A stretch of 64,000 nt of DNA from Rhynchopus euleeides (taxonomy: Eukaryota > Euglenozoa > Diplonemea > Diplonemida > Diplonemidae). The stretch covers positions 1,426,001 to 1,490,000 of the forward strand of contig OY723293.1 in NCBI GenBank assembly GCA_963210315.1, given 5' to 3'. Position numbers and translations under genes: made by a program. Within the stretch, counting starts at the first letter, position 1. Every line of letters begins with the position of its first letter. Shown piece by piece: positions 60,662 to 64,000 of the stretch. Under the pieces are notes generated by a model, which had not been told where the DNA came from, made no database searches, and saw only the letters and a list, made by a program, of their open reading frames with translations.

Positions 60662-63322
60662 ATGACCCCGCCACCCCCCCCACCGCCGGCCCCCCCACGC
60701 GCGCTCCACCGCCTCACCGACGCGCAGCAGTACTCCCGGGCCGCACTGCAGCTCGGGGGCGAACCCCACGGCACCAGCCCAGCCGCCGCACCCCGCCCCG
60801 CCGTCGGGATGACCGCCACACTGCCGCAACCCCCCACCGCCACCACGAGCCACCTCGCAGGGCTTGTCTCCGCACTGGGCCACATCCCTGCCGCGGTGTC
60901 TGGGGCACGCTCCTCCTCCTCCCCCCTCCACCTCCTGGAGGCCGTGCTGGCGCTGCCCGCGGGGCAGCAGGCTGAGTGCCGCCCTGCCATGCCCTGCGCT
61001 GCGACGCCGCCGCCGCCGGAGGCGGCGGCAGCGGCGGATGACGGCGGTGGTGCCAGCTCGTCGCGGCGGAACTCTCCCACGAGGCAGGGGTCATGCGGCC
61101 CGCTGGGGCTCCACACGCGGGGGCGGCAGCGGCACCGCGAGCAGCAGCAGACGCTGCGGAAGGCGATGGAGGAGCACTTCGGAGGTGCGGCAGATGATGG
61201 TGGTGGTGGCGGCGGCGGCAGCGCCGCCCCCTCGAGGCGCGGCAGCGCCGCGAAGCTGCGCCACGCCGCCAACGCCGCATCCCCCCCGGCGCCGGGTGCG
61301 CCGCTTGAAAAAGCGGCGCGGTGGGCTCCCGACACAGCCACCGCCGCGGATGCTCGTGGAGGCGGTGGCGGCATCGGCAGTGGTGGTGCCAGCCCCCCAC
61401 CGCCAGGCCCCACCTGCCTGTCTGTGCTGGCGGGGCTGCTCGAGGATGCCGCAGGCGCCTGGGCCTTCGGCAGCTGCGCCTCCCTCCGCATACTGGAGGG
61501 GTGCCTGGCGCGGCAGCGGGGTGGGGGGCAGCTGCAGGGCGGCCCCGACGCCGAAACCGCCGCCACCACCGCCACCGCCCCACCCGCACCCCTCACCGCA
61601 CCCATCCCTGCTGCCGCTGCTGAGGGGCGCCCTGCGGATACCCTGCCTGCGGCGGCGCAGACGCCGCAGGCGCCTCTGCGTGTCGTGGAGTTCTTCACGT
61701 CTATCCCGCGGGCAGTGGAAGGTCCTGCGTGGGAGGGTGGTGGTGGTGATGTTTGTGCGTCCCCTTTGTGGAGCCCTGCTGCTGCTGATGGTGGTGGTGG
61801 TGGTGGTGTGGGGGGCGATCCCCCGCCGCGGCGGGTGCCGCGGCTCTGCGAGCAGCAGCGTGCGGCAAGGCAGATGACATACACGGAGTGCCTGCGGCGG
61901 CAGCGCCGCCTGCGGGCCGAGGCGGATGAGGCGATCCGGGAAGGGGGGAACCTCGATGAATACCTTGACTTCTTCCGCAGGGGACAGCAGCAGCAACAGC
62001 GGCAGGGCGGTGGCAGCCCGGCCCGCAGGGCACAGCCCGGCGGGGGGGGCGGTCCGCACCGGCGGCGCCACCTGGGCTTCTTCGAAGGCCTTGCCGACAC
62101 CCCGGGGGCTGACGCAGCCCCCGCCGCGGCGCCCTGCCGCTCGCCGGCGGCGAGGCGCGGCGCAGCCGCCGCATCCTCGCCTCACCGCAGCCGCCACCAC
62201 CACCACCACCATCCCTCTACCACACCTATCAACGGCGGGGCCTCGCCACAGCGTGGGAGCCCTTCCGCCGCCACCGCCACCGCTCCCACTGCGCAGCAGG
62301 CGTGGGTCAGACAGGCCTACCGCGAACACCTCAGCACGCCTGCTGCGCTGCGCAGCAGCGCAGCCGAGGCAGAAGATGCGTCGCCTACCGCCCTGGAGAT
62401 GCTCAGCAGCATGCTGCGCGCGGAGCGCGGGGGTGGCGGCAGCGCTGCCTCCTCGGCCTCATCACCCGCGCGCGGGTCTGACAAGCTGCGCGCCAGGAGG
62501 GCCACGCGGCACCTCGCCAGGCGAGGCGGTGAGCCGGATGTCGGTGACGTAGCTGTCTTCTCCGCGGATGAAGCGGCAGCGGTGGAGGCGGCGGTGGAGC
62601 GGGCATCCTCCCGGAGGCAGGGGGGTGGCGGTGGCGGCAGCGGAGCTGCTGTGGCGGCGGTGCGGCGTCGCCCCGCGCCCTGCAGCCCCGCGAGGGGCTG
62701 CAGGCGTGCCGGGTGTATCGTGGCGGAGCGTGGCACCGGTGCCTGGGTGCGGGAGGACTTCGTGCTGGCCTCAGAGGGGCTCCCCCTCCGGCGGTGCTGC
62801 GCGGACCAGCTGACGACGCGGCAGCGCACCGCCCTGGAGGAGGGGCCGAAGGTGAAGCCGCCCACACTCGCAGGCCCCTCCGACAGGGTGCAGGGCGCCT
62901 CCGTCGCCGCCGTGCGGCAGCGCCGCCGCAGCGGGGCACCGGCTGCGGCAGCCGAGACTGGAGGCACCCGCGACCCCCTGAAGTACCAAGCGCGGATCAA
63001 GCCGCTGGCGCTGTCGCGTCCCTACCCTGCGGCGGCAGCCGCGGGTGGTGGTGGAGGTGGTGCGGCCCGGAGGAGGGGTGGTGGTGGCGATGTGCCGGCG
63101 GCAGCCAGTGCTGCGGCCCCGAGGAAGGGCGGCAGCCCGGTGGCTGCCGTGCTGCACGCGCCGGAGGTGGTGGCGGTGGCGGGGGTGCAGGGGCTGCAGG
63201 CGGTGCGCGGTGAGATCCACAGGCTGCAGGCCATCGTCAGGTCCCGGGAGCGGGCGCTTGCCGCAGAGCATGAGGATCTGTTTGACGAGACGCTCGACAG
63301 CAGCATATTTGCGTTTGCATGA
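60662..63322 (+). CDS. Large Ala/Gly/Pro-rich low-complexity protein
   Basis: 886 residues from ATG 60662; an in-frame ATG at 60335 would add 109. Mostly disordered: runs of Ala, Gly, Pro, Gln and His, with GGGGGG- and AAA-coding stretches. Three more regular segments stand out: LHLLEAVLALPAGQQAECRP and LSVLAGLLEDAAGAWAFGSC (helical, about residues 90-115 and 258-280), ARQMTYTECLRRQRRLRAEADEAIREGGNLDEYLDFF (about 400-440), and a C-terminal coiled coil (LQAVRGEIHRLQAIVRSRERALAAEHEDLFDETLD). Repeated LEMLSSMLRAE-like leucine helices may be protein-binding. No known family is recognised. A real gene is supported by the single 3 kb frame, though GC-rich DNA also lengthens spurious frames. Confidence 0.55.
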   Translation: MTPPPPPPPAPPRALHRLTDAQQYSRAALQLGGEPHGTSPAAAPRPAVGMTATLPQPPTATTSHLAGLVSALGHIPAAVSGARSSSSPLHLLEAVLALPAGQQAECRPAMPCAATPPPPEAAAAADDGGGASSSRRNSPTRQGSCGPLGLHTRGRQRHREQQQTLRKAMEEHFGGAADDGGGGGGGSAAPSRRGSAAKLRHAANAASPPAPGAPLEKAARWAPDTATAADARGGGGGIGSGGASPPPPGPTCLSVLAGLLEDAAGAWAFGSCASLRILEGCLARQRGGGQLQGGPDAETAATTATAPPAPLTAPIPAAAAEGRPADTLPAAAQTPQAPLRVVEFFTSIPRAVEGPAWEGGGGDVCASPLWSPAAADGGGGGGVGGDPPPRRVPRLCEQQRAARQMTYTECLRRQRRLRAEADEAIREGGNLDEYLDFFRRGQQQQQRQGGGSPARRAQPGGGGGPHRRRHLGFFEGLADTPGADAAPAAAPCRSPAARRGAAAASSPHRSRHHHHHHPSTTPINGGASPQRGSPSAATATAPTAQQAWVRQAYREHLSTPAALRSSAAEAEDASPTALEMLSSMLRAERGGGGSAASSASSPARGSDKLRARRATRHLARRGGEPDVGDVAVFSADEAAAVEAAVERASSRRQGGGGGGSGAAVAAVRRRPAPCSPARGCRRAGCIVAERGTGAWVREDFVLASEGLPLRRCCADQLTTRQRTALEEGPKVKPPTLAGPSDRVQGASVAAVRQRRRSGAPAAAAETGGTRDPLKYQARIKPLALSRPYPAAAAAGGGGGGAARRRGGGGDVPAAASAAAPRKGGSPVAAVLHAPEVVAVAGVQGLQAVRGEIHRLQAIVRSRERALAAEHEDLFDETLDSSIFAFA

Positions 63323-64000
63323 AACGGGAGGGGGAGGGGGAGGGGGTGCGTGCGTGCGTAGGCAGTGGAGATTGAGATCATCAGGCGATCTTCGCTCTGC
63401 ACTGCTGCAAAGTATATTCACATGCATGGCTGTGGAGGGTTGTGTGTCAGTTCCGTTCTTTCCTAGCTGAGTCGGTGTGTGTGTGCGTGCTGCGATTCCC
63501 CTTACTCTCCCCTCCCTCCCCCGCCCTCAGGGCGGTATGAGTATGTGCTTGTTGTCGGTGCATGTGGCGACTTCTTCGTTCCGTCCAGCGCCAAACGCAA
63601 CCCCCTCCCCTCCCCACCTTCCAAACCCAGTCGCCACTGCATTCCGAGCAGTAGGTAGACTGTCGCACCCCACCCCATGCCTCCACATGGGCATGTTCCA
63701 CACCCAATCCCCTGTGGTGACGCCCACTCTCTCGTATCTCGTATTCTTGCCTCGAGGTGCCACGGCTTCTGTGCAGATTTGCTCGTTTTGTTTTCCTTCC
63801 GTTGTCCGTTCCGTGTGGTGCGTCGGGAGGGGGCGAGGGGAGGGGGTGTGAACAGAGCGAGAAAGAAGGAATAATGTGAATACTGGTCGCTATCCTTCGT
63901 CAATCTTCGTCAGTTTTTCAGCCAATTCAACTGGAAAGGCACGAAAATGCACTGACGACCACCCCGTCGCGAAGAACCCCCTCGCGGAGATATTCACGTT
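63323..64000. other. Intergenic right edge, no gene seen
   Basis: G/T-rich then C/T-rich sequence, with frames on both strands lacking domain-like content. A CCGCCCTCAG acceptor-like site at 63522-63531 may belong to a gene starting beyond the window. Confidence 0.35.

Noticed and set aside
60271..62100. 609-codon minus-strand frame
   Set aside because: Antisense to the low-complexity protein; GC-rich DNA lengthens such frames, and content is Pro/Arg/Ala only. The + frame is preferred, although this is not proven.

Overview
The window looks like nuclear DNA of a GC-rich, intron-poor, single-celled flagellate. All eleven genes that I read as host genes lie on the + strand. Several are preceded by a pyrimidine tract ending in AG a few tens of bases or less before the start codon, and the few introns visible are conventional GT-AG. 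One-directional genes with pyrimidine-AG leaders suggest spliced-leader trans-splicing and polycistronic transcription, as in Euglenozoa; a diplonemid would fit, including the T/A/P-rich linker of the WD40 membrane protein. This placement is an inference. No spliced leader, rRNA or tRNA gene is visible to confirm it.

Layout. 301-10033: a 5'-truncated retroelement (reverse transcriptase, two ubiquitin-protease-like domains, C2H2 fingers) with a SINE-like insertion at its left edge and a 4.1 kb hAT-like DNA transposon inside its RT reading frame. 10510-31329: host genes (CmcJ/AsaB-type dioxygenase, OSCP1, SnoaL/NTF2-like protein, TatD hydrolase, AP-5 sigma-like protein, a degenerate DEAD-box protein, a coiled-coil protein, a PX/BAR-like protein). 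They are separated by short inverted-repeat elements, two of them about 1 kb palindromes built from ACATGTA-type words. 31718-43115: stacked and nested DNA transposons. 46037-48508: WD40 membrane protein. 49098-55895: a second transposon stack holding the one apparently intact transposase of a TA-target family. 58625-63322: a PD-(D/E)XK nuclease-like protein and a long low-complexity protein.

The most interesting content is mobile. First, the retroelement carries two deubiquitinase-like domains. Second, a transposon family I call 'G7-TA' (terminal inverted repeats starting with a run of G, TA target duplication) is present in five copies: one with a full-length 701-residue transposase and four deletion derivatives that keep different pieces of related transposases. 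Third, several element types have inserted into one another at CCCTAGGG or TA sites created by earlier ends, so the order of insertion can be read.

The host genes give a picture of a flagellated heterotroph: OSCP1 (found in ciliated eukaryotes), endosomal trafficking proteins (AP-5 sigma-like, PX/BAR-like), nucleic-acid processing enzymes (TatD, PD-(D/E)XK, helicase-like) and a secondary-metabolism-type dioxygenase. They do not form one pathway.
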